Shown piece after piece: positions 24,233 through 40,847 of a DNA stretch of 64,000 nucleotides. The DNA is taken from assembly GCA_027186245.1 (NCBI GenBank), contig CP114493.1:9369501-9433500 (forward strand), read 5' to 3'. The DNA is from Coriaria nepalensis (Eukaryota > Streptophyta > Magnoliopsida > Cucurbitales > Coriariaceae). The first letter of the stretch is position 1. Every line of letters begins with the position of its first letter. The translations under genes were made by a program, and so were the position numbers. The notes beneath the pieces are model-generated. The model had not been told where the DNA came from. It ran no database searches and saw only the letters and a program-made list of their open reading frames with translations.

Positions 24233-24272
<40 letters not shown>
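24233..24272. repeat. (TA)n microsatellite in the P450 promoter
   Basis: About 19 uninterrupted TA dinucleotides lie 55-90 bases upstream of the P450 start codon, where the TATA box would be. Length changes here could alter transcription, which is inference. Confidence 0.9.
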
Positions 24273-24275
<3 letters not shown>

Positions 24276-25273
24276 AATATTATACGTGAAAGTGAAGTCT
24301 TTATAGCAAGAAGAGTAGGGTGGAGAAGAGTTCACAAACTGTCCCCTTTAACAAAATCACCTATTACTGTTGGAAGGGGAAGTCGAAATTATAAGACCAA
24401 TAAAAACTATATACTAATTAATTAGCAAAGCATTATTGTTTTGCTCATAAATTTTATTATAAATATATAATTTTCATTTATCATATTATTACGTACTCTA
24501 ATAATTTCTCTAAATTTATTTTCCTATTTATCCTCACCGTGTCGTGTCGTATCGAGATTCTGGATCTATCACTACAGCCGGCCAATTAAACTTACGAAAG
24601 GGAAAATGACACACAATACAATTAAGTTGAGTTGTCATGAAGATTATATTATATAATTAATAGATAAGATAATGTTTTTTTTTTTTTTTTTTTGCATTTG
24701 TTTTTCTCTTTGGATCGTAGACTTGTTTCATATTCGTATATTCGAATTCGGCTCTTAAAATATGCTTCGTCCAAAATAAGGAAAGTTTTTCAAAGTAAAA
24801 TATGCTTCGTTTAAATTGATAATTATAGTAATAATTAAGTGATACCATGCTTTTTACATAGTTTTTGTCAATTACAAATAACTAGGCAGTCTTGTTTAAT
24901 GACTATATTTATCTCGATTATCGATCGATATAAAATCTATATCCTAAATAGTAAATACACTCGAAAGTCGAAAGGAATGAGATCCAACTTCATCTCGCTT
25001 GGCTACAAGCCAAGTCTTAATTGCTTTTCCCTTACTCAAAGTTGGAAACTATTATTACTTTTTTCCTTTTCTTTTTTTTTTTTTTATACTAGAAATAAAG
25101 AAAAAAAAGAAAAAGAAAGCAATGAATTAACAACTGTCTCAATTCGAGAGCCTCATAAGGAGATAAAAATAACCAAGTTTACCTCTACGCTAAAAGGTCC
25201 TATGAAAGTTTGATAAGAGGTCCGTCCGTCCACACAGCTCATTCCCAATGGAGGTTCTTACCTTCCAACATGT
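24273..25273. other. AT-rich spacer before the truncated kinase gene
   Basis: The stretch has a T17 run near 24675 and a T14 run near 25072, with no homology I can see. No remnant of an LRR ectodomain, transmembrane segment or kinase N-lobe could be read upstream of 25274. Confidence 0.5.
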
Positions 25274-26187
25274 ATGAAGATCGAGTGTGAGTGGCCTTAT
25301 CTGGATGTGATTGGAAAGATGAAGCATGCAAATGTTGTGAGATTAAGAGCTTATTATTACGCAAAAGAGGAAAAGCTTCTTCTGTACGATTATCTTCCTA
25401 ATGGCAGCTTGCATTCTCTTCTTCTTCATGGTCAGTATTGTTAGAAAACCGTTTGTCTGTTTCAGCAGTTCTAAGCAATATTCTTGTTTTTTAATATTTT
25501 AATTTGTTTATCCAAATTAATATAGGTAATCGCGGGCTGGGAAGGATTCCATTGGACTGGACTACAAGGATCAGCCTGATTCTAGGAGCAGCTCGTGGAC
25601 TTGCTCGAATCCATGAAGAACATAGCAAGTCCAAAATCCCTCATGGGAACATAAAATCTTCAAACGTGCTTCTGGACAAAAACGGCGTCGCCTGCTTTTC
25701 AGATTTTGGGTTGTCCCTACTTCTCAACCCGGTCCATGCCATCGCCAGATTGGGAGGATACAGAGCTCCAGAACAAGCAGAAGTCAAGAGGCTTTCCCAG
25801 AAGGCAAATGTTTACGGTTTTGGTGTCCTGTTATTGGAAGCACTGACAGGCAGGGTTCCTTCACTGACTCGGCTGCCAATGATTGAGGAGGGCTTGGTGG
25901 TGGACCTTCCGAAGTGGGTCCGGTCAGTGGTCCGGGAAGAGTGGACTGCTGAGGTGTTCGATCAAGAGCTTTTGAGGTACAAGAACATTGAAGAGGAGCT
26001 CGTGGCTATGCTTCATGTCAGATTAGCTTGTGTTGTGCCACAGCCTGATACGAGACCTACTATGGTTGAAGTTGCTAAAATGATTCAGGGTATCGGAGTT
26101 GAACCGTCACCTCTTGGAGATGACTATGATGAGTCACGTAACTCAGTTTCGCCTTCTCTTGTCACCGCCGAAGATGGTCCAGTTTGA
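25274..26187 (+). CDS. Truncated LRR receptor-like kinase (C-terminal kinase part only)
   Basis: Two exons (25274-25430, 25526-26187) join in phase (CAT G|GT AAT) and give 272 residues. The sequence is the C-lobe of an LRR-RLK of the At1g68400/At1g60630 type: [88 protein letters not shown] and [20 protein letters not shown]. The ectodomain, membrane span, glycine loop and catalytic lysine are missing, and the catalytic loop has HGN instead of HRD, usual in this pseudokinase-like clade. The start at 25274 is only the first in-frame ATG, and sequence before about 25300 no longer resembles the family. It may be a 5'-truncated duplicate or pseudogene, although the remaining frame is open throughout. 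Confidence 0.75.
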
Positions 26188-26874
26188 TTGATCATCCTGT
26201 TATCCTTTGAATAGCCCTTTTCCTTTGTGTTTTTCTATGACTGCAAATCGACCACGCCTGTTAGATTCTGTTAACGTTTCCATTTGAGTAGTGCCTGGGG
26301 TATGTTATTTATGTTTCTGCTTGGGAAGGATTGCTTAATCTTTCCCCCTAAGAAACCAGGGTTTAACTCTACTTGCTATGTAACATCTACATAGAAAACC
26401 ATTGTTAGCTCATCCAATTACATATCCTTTTCGGGTTCTATTACCACATCGAAATGCTAAAGAAATAAATGTCAGTCAACAAGTTGAACTCTTCATTTGA
26501 CATGTAACTTTAAAAGAGTCGATACCAAACAATGGCACCAATCTATATGATCCATCATTCTCAACAATCACCTTACCGAGTCGATATATTTACATGCATT
26601 GAAAAAGCTGGAATGAACACCAAGAAGCAGATTATAAATAAACCTGTTTTCCGGCCCTGTTACATATATCGTAACTCTCTAGACTCTAGGCTTTTTATGT
26701 ATAGGAGGCCACTTTGCATGTAATGAAGTGAACCCTCAATCATCGGTAAGAAACCTAGTAGCTGACAGTATGCATCCATCCACAGAAGCTTTGAGATTCT
26801 ACTGACCACTAATTTGACACAGCATTCTTATGTTACAACAGCTAATATATAGCAAATCAGAAGTTTCATGAATA
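26188..26874. other. Convergent spacer between the kinase fragment and the UMP-kinase fusion
   Basis: It contains the 3' UTRs of two converging genes. No ORF or RNA gene is supported. Confidence 0.4.
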
Positions 26875-29221
<2,347 letters not shown>

Positions 29222-29226
29222 TAGAG

Positions 29227-29249
29227 GACGTTAGGGTTAGGGTTAGGGA
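29227..29249. repeat. (TTAGGG)3 telomere-like repeat in the 5' leader
   Basis: TTAGGG occurs three times in tandem just upstream of the trihelix/UMP-kinase start codon. On the sense (minus) strand it reads CCCTAACCCTAACCC. Plant telomeres are usually TTTAGGG, so a telo-box-like regulatory element is likelier than telomere healing. Confidence 0.7.
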
Positions 29250-31280
29250 TCGTAGATCGACGGCGTTAGGGAAGGAGAGCGGGACGTTGAGAATGCTGAG
29301 ACAGGGGGTTTTGACGGAAGAAGCATCCCATGACTCAGAGAGGGATGGACCGTGACGGCTTTGTGACGGTTCAGTTAAGAAATGGAATATGTATGTGTCG
29401 GATCCAGCTTGTTTGGTAGAACCGTTAGGCGCCATTTAATTCGCGCTCCCTGCAATAGCGTGAAGCGTTGCTGGGGGGGGGACCTTTACACGGTTTAGTG
29501 TTCCGTTAGTTTTCGTATGGACCTCAATTTCTCCCCCAGGCTTTCAGCCTAGTTTTTCAAATTCCAAGGATCCAGATGGGCCTCTTTCAAAAGTGGGCCA
29601 ATTATATATGACCCAGCTGGCAGCCGACTCAGAAGATGAGTCACTTTCATACATAAGAAAGTGGGCCCAAAGAAGAGTCAATTAACTTTTCAGACAACCA
29701 AACGACAGGCCACAGAAATTTTATTTTATGAAAATACGTCAAACTCCACTTCGGAGAGTCATATGGGCCTGTAATTTTGGCGGGGCCATGGTACTTTTCC
29801 ATACCTTCGCAGGTAGAAGAAAAAACGAGTAGGGCACTCGGAATCGATTTTTCAAATCCTTTTTTTTTTTTGGTCATTTATTTATATATTAAATTTGAAC
29901 CATCCGTAAAATTAAAAATAAATTTATTAATAATTATATATTATTATTTTCTTCAAGAATATTATATATTTACACTAATTATAACATATATATTTTAAAA
30001 GTTTATATATCTATAATATTAATTACAATATAATTAAATTATTTATATATATATATATATATTGTATATAGTTTAATAATTTGACATATGTTTTTATAAA
30101 TCTAAAAATTTAAAAATTTTTGTAAATAAAAAAAGATAAATATCTATAATAAATATTATTTCAGTTGTTTCAAAAAGAAAAATATAAAAATGATTATATT
30201 TTCATAAAAGAAAAAATATATATATAGTAAAAAAATAATAAAGAGTAAATTAATTCAATTATTTTAATTATTATTATTATTATTGCATAGATTATTAATA
30301 TTTATATTATTATTTCCATAGAAACCCAAAAGAAAAATAAAAAATAAAACAAAACAAACGGTAACAGAAAAAAAAAACAATAAGAGTAATTATTTCAATT
30401 ATTCTAATTCTTTTTATTATTATTAATATTACTAAAAGATTCGCAACATTAAATTAAACTTTAATACAAACACTTATAGTATTGCTTATATATTTATATT
30501 AAGGATTATATAAATTAAATATAAATAAATAAATATTAAATTAAATATTATAAGCAGTGGTAGATCCCACTACCACCACCCGATATTTCATCCTCCGTTA
30601 TTTGGCTGACGTTGCCACCGTTCTCTCCGCTCTTCGACCTCTACTCTTTGGCCTCGCCTGCAACATGCATATCATAGGAGGAGGAAGAGATGTTCATAAA
30701 GTGTATCTGACCTACACCATATAGATCCAGCACAGTAGCACCGCCCAATGTTGTCGCTCATTATGAACCATCTTTTCTCTCCCTCGCTCACATTAGCCTC
30801 TGTCCACCTTTGAGCCTCCAGCCGTGCTTGATATTGACCCATTTACGAATCAGATTGGAGGAGGCATGACTTCCTATTTCGATCAGATATCTGTGTGCAA
30901 CGGGTCATATTATAAAAATTTATTATTTTATTATTATTTTTCTCTAATTAAAATAAAGTAAGAAGATAATTTTAAAAAAAACACAAAATTAAATTATCAA
31001 CCGAGAAAGTGAAGCAACACGTGAGCTCGGAGGAGGCTTAAGCCTGAATTTTAATTATTAAATATATATTAAATATGATTTATATTTTATTTATTTCAAA
31101 GTGAGTAGAAGAGAACGCAATAAGAAAATTCTTTCGATCAGGGTTTAAGCGGCATTCTGTATTCACGATTGCTTCGATCAAAAGCAATTGGTTTTTCTTC
31201 GATATACAAGAGAGGTAATCAGCCTCCTCCTTCCTGTTCTGCTTTCTTTGATTCTTCGTGGCGGGAAAAATTAGTAAAAG
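29250..31280. other. Divergent intergenic region, largely AT-rich
   Basis: 29250-29660 is the promoter side of the fusion gene, with site II-like TGGGCC/GGGCCC boxes near 29595-29670. 29860-30550 is extremely AT-rich with TA and ATT runs. 30555-30900 is an island of more balanced composition without a recognisable ORF. 31000-31280 is the leader of the pyruvate kinase gene. Confidence 0.45.
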
Positions 31281-34200
31281 ATGCATTCGAATCATCTTCT
31301 TCTTGAGGAGCCTATTAGGATGGTTTCCATCCTAGAGCCATCAAAGGCGGTACGTATCATCCTTCTCATTTTCGAAGCTTTTTTCGTTTTCTCGTGTGTT
31401 TCGTAGAAGTGGATCCTTGGCGGTTTAGTTTCTGGTTGTGGATTTTTGTTCCGTTCTCGATGGGATTTCGTCTTCCTTTCTTTCTTTTTTTTTTTTTTTT
31501 TTTTTGAGAAATTTCTTTGGTAATGCTATCGTGCAGAGTTTCTTTCCTGCAATGACGAAGATCGTGGGGACACTTGGCCCGAAGTCTCGATCTGTAGAGG
31601 TTATTTCCAATTGTCTCAAGGCCGGAATGTCTGGTATGAGTCTGGTTCCGTGATTTGTACTCGAATTTGGCTGTATTTTACTTAGATTGTGACGTAAACT
31701 AGATTTTAACTTTATATGAACTCGTTTGAGCCAAATGGAATTTTCATGAATCTAAACTAGATTTTGAAACGCTCAACCAAATGAACTTTGGTTAGGAAGA
31801 TATTTGAGGTGGTTTACGATGTATTTGGATGTGTTGTTTGACAGTGGCCCGATTTGACTTCTCATGGGGTGATGCGGAATATCATCAGGAGACCTTAGAG
31901 AACCTGAGGGCTGCAGTCAAGGGCACTAAGAAGCTCTGTGCTGTATGTTTTACCCTCTTTCTGAATATTTCCTCTGACCCTACTTTGTGGATTTATTTTT
32001 CTGCGCTTTTTAGGTTATGCTGGACACTGTCGGTCCAGAGTTGCAGGTTGTTAATAGAAGTGGGCAACCTATCTCACTTCTGGCAGATGGTTTTGTTGTC
32101 TTAACACCTAATCAAGAACTTGATGCCTCTTCAGAGCTGTTGCCGATCAATTTTGATGGACTTTCAAAGGTTAGGAATCATTATTCTTCCATAACTACGT
32201 TTTTCTCATTTGTCATTGAATTTATTTTTGGTATAGTTGATCTAGACCCATATAATGCAAAAAACCTTCTATATAGCTGGTGTATATCACTCATGCAAGA
32301 GAGGTTGGTGGGCCCTATGTTGTGGTGCCACTGACCCTCTCTCACATGGAAGGTAAAACCCAGTGCATTGGAGACTCACTTTTTCTTAGATGTAAATCAA
32401 TTTCGCTTTGCAGGCTGTGACACAGGGTGACACTATTTTTGTTGGCCAGTACCTCTTCACTGGAAGTGAAACTACTTCTGTTTGGCTGGAGGTAAGAAAC
32501 GCATCTTAGATGGTTTCACACTGCTATTTCTGGTTTGTTAAATTTCTGCATTCTTAGTTTTTAGCCTAGGTAGTTGGGGATAATGTTGTTTAGTAAATTA
32601 TGTCCTTTTAGTTTTTCCTGCCTACAGTTCTGTTATCAGAATCATGAAATTTGGAAATCGTAGTTGATGGTTCAATATGATTGTTTAATTTGTTACACAA
32701 TTTATATATGGACAGATCTGTACGGGAATGTATTTAACCTATGCTTGACTACTGGTTTTATTCGGGTTGGGCAGGTTTCTGAAGTGAAAGGGGATGATGT
32801 TGTTTGTGTGATAAAGAACACTGCAACGTTGGCTGGATCCTTGTTCACTCTGCATGCCTCTCAAATTCATATTGACTTGCCCACCCTCACTGAAAAGGAT
32901 AAGGAGGTAATTCTACTTGTACTAAATTCGCAAAGCATGACTTTGAAGTTTCTGTTCTCAGTGTTTGTTGTTCTCTACCCTGACAACTTATTTTTGTGTC
33001 TTTTACATGATGTGTTATTGATATTTTTAGGCTATAAGTTCTTGGGGGGTTCAAAACAAAATTGACATCCTTTCACTATCATTTACTAGACATGCAGAAG
33101 ATGTTCGCCAAGTAAGCTGAATCCTGATTCTCTAATTCTTGCAGAATCTTACTTGAAAGTGCAATCCATCTTTATGTGTTTTTTATTTATTTTAAGCTAA
33201 CCTTATAACTCAGGCTCGTGAGTTCCTTTCTAAGTTGGGTGACCTGAGTCAAACTCAAATTTTTGCCAAGATTGAGAATGAAGAGGTTAGCTGACATTTA
33301 GCTTCTATGTTTGAACTCAGCTTCTTATACATTACCTGTGACAGCTCTGATTGAACCGTGTTACACTTCTCCTCTGTTTTAGGGATTAACCCATTTTGAT
33401 GAGATCCTAGAAGAAGCAGATGGCATTATACTTTCCCGTGGGAACTTGGGCATAGATCTTCCACCAGAGAAGGTTAGTTAACTTGGTTGATTCTCTTCTG
33501 CCAATAGAATACCGCTAAGGTATAGATTTTTTTTAGCACGAACAGTCGAAACTTAAGCTTCTAAATCTGTCCAACCTTCAGGAAGTTGTGCATTTATCAT
33601 TCAGGATGTGGCATATGCCCTGTTAGGTACTCTGTTTTTTGAAACATATCTGATTGCTTTCATATATCTCCAGTATCCTTTCAACACAAATGGTCAATAG
33701 ATGTGTTGTTACTGCCTTTAAAGAAATCCTCCTTATTTTATCCCTTGCATGGATGTATATTGGCTGTTGCTAATTAAACTCTACTTGGTCTGCAGGTGTT
33801 TTTATTTCAGAAATCTGCTCTTTACAAGTGTAACATGGCTGGAAAGCCTGCAGTGGTTACTCGTGTTGTGGATAGCATGACTGACAACTTGCGACCTACT
33901 CGTGCAGAAGCAACTGATGTTGCCAATGCTGTACTTGATGGTGTGCAACTGATTTTTTTTTTTTTTTTTTAAATTTTAAATATGAGCTTGATACAGAGAC
34001 TTTATTCAAAATAATAAAATGGGATGGGATAGGGCCGCTGAAGAATGTCAAATTCTACCAATTTTTTGCTCTTCCATGTTGCAAATTGCAAACTATGGTA
34101 GGAAAAAGAAAGATTGTTTAAACTCAATTAATATGTAGTACAAAACGTCGTTTGCTTTTTAATAGCCTATTTCAGAAAATTGGGGGTAAGAAAATCAGTC

Positions 34201-36156
34201 AAATAATAAATAAGAAAACTTTGCTGCCTCTATTTGAGAAAACTTTAAGTTAGTCTAAAAGCATTTCTCATCAATGTAGGAACCGATGCCATTCTTCTTG
34301 GTGCTGAGACTCTACGTGGACTGTACCCTGTAGAGACTATTTCTACAGTTGGTAGGATTTGTTCCGAGGTAAATAGTTACTCATCGGCATGTGTATTAAA
34401 GTTGTGTTGGTCTCCTATATATTGTTGCTGCTTGCCTGGTCGGTGGTTGCTGTGATTGATCTTCTGCACTCTTTCAATGTCTGGTTGGACTGGCTGTCTG
34501 GTCCTATATTGTTTGAGTGTTCTTCATCGTATCCAATTACAATTCATGCAGGCGGAGAAGGTATTCAATCAAGACCTGTATTTCAAAAGGACTGTCAAAT
34601 ATGTTGGAGAGCCAATGAGCCATTTGGAATCCATTACTTCTTCAGCAGTATGGGCTCTTCAATACAATTTCTTTTTTATAATTTATTTATGTACATGAAT
34701 ATGCAATCATAATTTCCTAAAAGTTCAAAATTATCGAATGTTCAATTTAGGGATCTTATTGAGTATTGACTTGATCTCTAGGTAAGAGCAGCCATTAAAG
34801 TGAAGGCTTCTATCATTATCTGCTTCACATCATCAGGAAGGGCTGCAAGGTACTTTGACGAGGATGTAGAACTAAATGTGCATGTGTTTAATGTCATAGG
34901 AAATTGTGAACCATCTCTTCCCATCTCTTAACAAAACAGATGAATTTTAGTGAATGTTTAGTATTGAAATTTCAAAATCATGCAGTTTTCCACTACTACT
35001 CAATTCTTTGCAGATTGATTGCCAAGTATAGGCCAACAATGCCAGTTCTATCAGTAGTCATTCCTCGGCTCAAGACAAACCAGCTAAAGTGGAGCTTCAC
35101 TGGAGCCTTTGAGGTAACCTTAATACCATTGAGCTAACTGTTCAATATGGAATGCAAAACCTGTTTCTTTGACTCTTATGATTCCTCTAACTTTGTGTAT
35201 GAGAGAAATATTCGGCTGTAGTTCATTAGCTTGATGAAGAGTTTCATCCTAAGATGAATGAATCCTCCATTTCTATGGCGATGGATATCTATTCTTTTTT
35301 CATGTTTTTATGTCTTGCATAATCATAGAGAGTGTTTTTTATGGGATAAAGATAAAAATGGTTATCCTTAACAAAACAGGTGCTAATTTATTCAGCATTT
35401 GAAGTTTGAAATTTCTGAGGTTTATGATTCATTTATGTTTGAATTTGATGCACAGGATGGTCATCTAAATTCCTTCTCAGGAACCAACTGTAATCTGCCA
35501 TATCATATCTCAGAAAGCCAGTATCTCTTTAACGTAATATAATTTATTCATCATTCTGAACATTTAAATTGAGGTTTTTTATATTTATTACCAGAGCTGT
35601 ACTAAAATTTCATACACATCGGAACCAAAATGTTAATAGTAAGACTTGGTCACTATCATCTGTTCTTTTGCCTAACATCATTTATTTGTTCTCCTTGACA
35701 CATCTATTATTTTTCTCTCTATTTTTTAATATCAAACTCTCTGTATGAAACTCTTATCTGTGCACATGAATATGTTTTTCTGTATATTTTTAGGCAAGAC
35801 AATCACTTATAGTCAGAGGCCTCTTTCCCATACTGGCTGATCCACGGCATCCTGTAAGTGCTTAACAACGCATGCCGATCTTACTTATTTATACTTTATG
35901 TTTTTGTTGTGGTAATATCTGTATTTTCAGTGTTTTTCGTCTACTTCAATTTCTGATTGATTTGAGTTGCGACATTTAAACTTTTTTCCAAACAACTTTT
36001 CAGGCGGAATCTACAAATGCGACAAATGAGTCGGTTCTGAAGGTGGCTCTTGATCATGGAAAGGCAGCTGGGGTTATTAAGTCACATGACCGAGTTGTAG
36101 TTTGCCAGAAACTCGGAGATACATCTGTAGTCAAGATTATTGAGCTTGAAGATTGA
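31281..36156 (+). CDS. Pyruvate kinase, cytosolic isozyme
   Basis: It transfers phosphate from phosphoenolpyruvate to ADP in the last step of cytosolic glycolysis. Sixteen exons could be placed (31281-31349, 31537-31633, 31845-31942, 32014-32169, 32414-32491, 32775-32906, 33031-33111, 33214-33285, 33383-33472, 33796-33940, 34280-34368, 34552-34647, 34782-34849, 35014-35113, 35794-35853, 36004-36156), totalling 1584 nt, or 527 aa, the length of the At3g52990/At2g36580 type. The N-terminus [20 protein letters not shown] has no transit peptide. Visible motifs are [34 protein letters not shown], the catalytic-lysine region AKIENEEGL, the metal-binding region [12 protein letters not shown], and [16 protein letters not shown] with [17 protein letters not shown]. 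The C-terminal domain ends in VVKIIELED. This subtype is divergent from canonical cytosolic PK. Confidence 0.96.
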
Positions 36157-37185
36157 GAGGACTTTACTCTCATCCCTCGAGGTATTTTTTGCGCCCGTCC
36201 AGTGTCAGGAGGCAGCTCTAGATTCTATTGCCGGCACATCTACAATATAAATCCTTCTCTGGGATTTGGAAAACTTTGATGTGCTCTCTCAACTTGTAGT
36301 AGAATGTAGAATTTGACTTTCTATAAGCAAATCACTCTCCGTTTCCGATATTTATAAGTCATGGTAGTGCATGACACAGTTTTATGTTATCAAAACAACT
36401 CTGTGAACTCACAGAAGTGAGTCAACAATACTACTCGATGCATTGAAAATACCTTATATATCTGATTTCTTTTAGCATTGTAGATTGAACCACAATCATT
36501 GTGGTTATTATATGCGGTGAAAAGTTGGGTAAAGTGCGGGCGGGTCGGATATTCAAGTAAACAGTTATTATGTGGACTCCTACCACAAGTAGAAGGTTGT
36601 AGGACATTAAGTTATTGAAATGCGTGGAAACATTTTTTGGCTTGTGATTTCTTCAAAACATTTTTTGGCCACTGAGCTTTGTCTAGAATATCATGTTTCG
36701 CGTGTTCGTTTTTAGTGGGGAGTAGGTACAAAGTTCGTTTCATCTACTACAATTTCCTAAAATTAGAATTAAAAAATATATTCCTACACGTCGGACAAAG
36801 GTATGCAAACATCGTTCTCGCATCCAGTGCTACACGTCGGGTCGCTGGCTTAAGAACGCCTAACTACTGAGTTACAAGCTAACATCCTAACACGGCCGTT
36901 ACTCGAGAATCAAAACACACACTTCTCCACTGGAAAACTCGAGCGGTAAGCAAGAAAGGATTCCAGACCAGTCCCGGGAAATTTCTATACCTACTTCCTC
37001 AGCGACCCAACGGTCAAACCAACGCGTAATCTTCATTCCTGCTCAATTATCTCCATCTTTTCGTTAATATCTGTCCGTATTTTCTCTTCATCTGATGGCT
37101 TTCGTCACTGCGTGCGACACTGGCGCCGACGCGATGACCTGAATTTGGAAGCTCTAAGCTGCGAAAATCAAGGACCTTCTGGACG
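36157..37185. other. Spacer between pyruvate kinase and the F-box gene
   Basis: 36157-36340 is the pyruvate kinase 3' UTR. 36500-36900 is low-complexity intergenic DNA. 36900-37185 is the promoter and leader of the F-box gene. No additional gene is seen. Confidence 0.4.
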
Positions 37186-38653
37186 ATGGGAGCTTCCCTC
37201 TCGAATCTGACGGAGGGAATCAACGGCTCGACGATAGGTCCGGGACTCGGAGATATACCGGAGAGCTGCGTGGCTTGTGTTTTCCTCTACCTCTCTCCGC
37301 CGGAGATTTGCAACCTCGCACGGCTCAATAGGGCCTTTCGTGGTGCGGCGTCGTCTGATTCAGTGTGGGAAGCTAAGTTGCCTTCAAACTACCAGGATCT
37401 GCTTGATTTGTTGCCTCCTGAGAGGTACCAAAAGCTGTCAAAGAAGGATATATTTGCGTTGCTATCTCGTCCTGTACCATTCGATGATGGAAATAAGGTG
37501 AGTTGTTTCGTTATTCGTATAATATTTTTTTATTTATATTGCGGTTTTCTCAAATTCTGTGATAGGTAATTAAGGAATTTGAAGGTGCGACTCTTGTTCT
37601 AAAGTTGTTATTAGGTTTTTGGAGGAAGATTGAATAACTTTGATTGGTTTGGGACTTAGAGGGATAGGTTTTTCATTTGATATATTGTGCAGTTCATATG
37701 GTAGTATGTGAAATTGATTCAAAGGGGTTATACAGGATGTGTGGCTGGACAGAGTCACTGGAAGTGTTTGCATGTCAATATCAGCAAAGGCCATGGCAAT
37801 AACTGGAATCGACGATCGCAGATACTGGAATTGGATTCCTACTGAAGAGTCTCGGTCCGACTCATAACCCTACCCTTGGAGACATAAAAATCTATGATAT
37901 AGATAATTTGATTGTTATGCTTCATTATCGGGTCATGCTTAGGGAAAATTACTAGTGCAATTCTAGCTTCTGAAATATCTTTTATTTCAATCATGGTAAT
38001 ACAATCATATGGTTGTGACTTATACGTCAAGAAAGAAAATATGAAAGTAGGGATGCCTAAATATGTTTTGGACATTTTCACTAGTTAAGAAGCGTGAAAT
38101 AGGCTTGCTATTCATTTAAATGCTTCTACAAATGGTAATGTGGCACTTGCTTTGTTTCTCAACTATTTTTAGGTTCCATGTTGTGGCATATTTGCAGCAA
38201 ATTTGGTGGTTGGAAGTAGATGGAGTAGTCAAATTTCCTTTCCCAGCCGATATCTATACCCTTTCCTTCAGGCTTCACCTTGGAAAACCTTCCAAGAGGC
38301 TTGGGCGAAGAGTATGCAACTTTGAACACACTCATGGATGGGATATAAAACCAGTTCATTTTAGACTCTCTACTTCAGATAGTCAGCAAGCATCATCCGA
38401 AAGCTGTTTAGATGAGACTGCAGATGATTTTGTGCACGGAAATCATAAGCGTGGGTGCTGGATAGAGTATAAGGTAGGCGAGTTTATTGTTGCGAATTCA
38501 GAACCTGCTACTGAAGTTAGGTTTTCCATGAAACAAATTGACTGCACACATTCAAAGGGTGGGCTTTGTGTAGATTCTGTTACTATCGTTCCAAGTGATC
38601 TGAAAGAGCGAAGAAAGAGAGGGGTCCAAAAGTTGCTGAATGGTCCGAGATAG
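37186..38653 (+). CDS. PP2A15: F-box protein PP2-A type (PP2-A15-like)
   Basis: The F-box binds SKP1 in an SCF ubiquitin ligase and the phloem-protein-2 lectin module is thought to recognise glycan or protein substrates. Three exons (37186-37497, 37736-37854, 38173-38653) sum to 912 nt, or 303 aa. The N-terminal MGAS could be myristoylated. The F-box (about residues 22-70) includes IPESCVACVFLYLSPPEICN and AASSDSVWEAKLP. PP2 signatures follow: KAMAITGIDDRRYWNWIPTE, YLQQIWWLEVDGVVKFPFPA, YTLSFRLHLGK and WIEYKVGEFIV, ending in a basic tail. Exon 2 ends CG|GTCCGA and phase is kept. Naming to PP2-A15 rests on its position between pyruvate kinase and RPL24, as I recall for At3g53000. Confidence 0.9.
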
Positions 38654-39574
38654 ATTTTAGCATAGCTAATCATTTGTGAGGGCATTTGATGTTTTAGAGG
38701 ATGCCATCTTGATTAGGGTTTTGTGATAGGTGTGTTTTCTTCGTGGTTGTGTAATTTTCATCTTTTATGTATAAGTCTGCCCCTTTCTGTTCCCTGTTAT
38801 ACCGATTGAGAGGGTATACTTCCTCTTCTTACCTTGATTATGTAGGTGTTTTTATTTTTACATCATTTTCTTATACTTAGCATCTTGATGGGATTTTTTG
38901 CACCAGCTGATGTATTTTCTTATTCATTAATAAACATTGGATTGGTCGAGGACACGTTTTGTCTATGACATTCATGAGATCATGTCTTGTATAGATATCT
39001 TCCAGACTGTTCTGTTTTCTTATTAGTTTCTAACTTTAATCAAATATATAAGGGTTCGTTCGATTCGGTATTACGGAGAAAATGAAATTAAAATAAATAT
39101 TATTACTCGTTTAAAAAATATAAAATTAAAATAAATATTATTATTCATTTAATTGCATGGGTCCTTATATCATATTTATATTTTTTTAAAACAAATGTTT
39201 CGAGTAGAATGAAATAAATCATTTGACATCTCAAATTTTGATCCCCAACGTTATTTTTTAAAATAAAAAAAAAATGAAATGTCCCCTAAATCCTTATTTG
39301 GATAGAATTAGATTAGGTTATTAATTAGCTGAATGATAAAATGGTCGGACCTTAGCCATCGCATGGTGAGCTCGTTGGGGCTTGGATCGATTATGGTGGT
39401 ATAATCAACAGTCTCCACTAGAAAAAGAAAGGAAAGTGAAATACCAGAAAATTGCTTAAGTTAAAAATTCAAATATTCCAGATAGGTGTTAAATAAATAA
39501 ATGGAAAACAACATTTCAAAACGACCAGACATCCCCCTATCTACTGGTTCTTCCATGAGTAACAAATGGTAGCT
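38654..39574. other. Convergent spacer, 3' ends of the F-box and RPL24 genes
   Basis: 38654-38960 is the F-box 3' UTR with AATAAAC near 38930. 39050-39300 contains imperfect repeats of an ATAAATATTATTA-rich unit. No gene is seen. Confidence 0.4.
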
Positions 39575-40827
<1,253 letters not shown>

Positions 40828-40847
40828 GGCCGATCTCGTGCTGCTGC

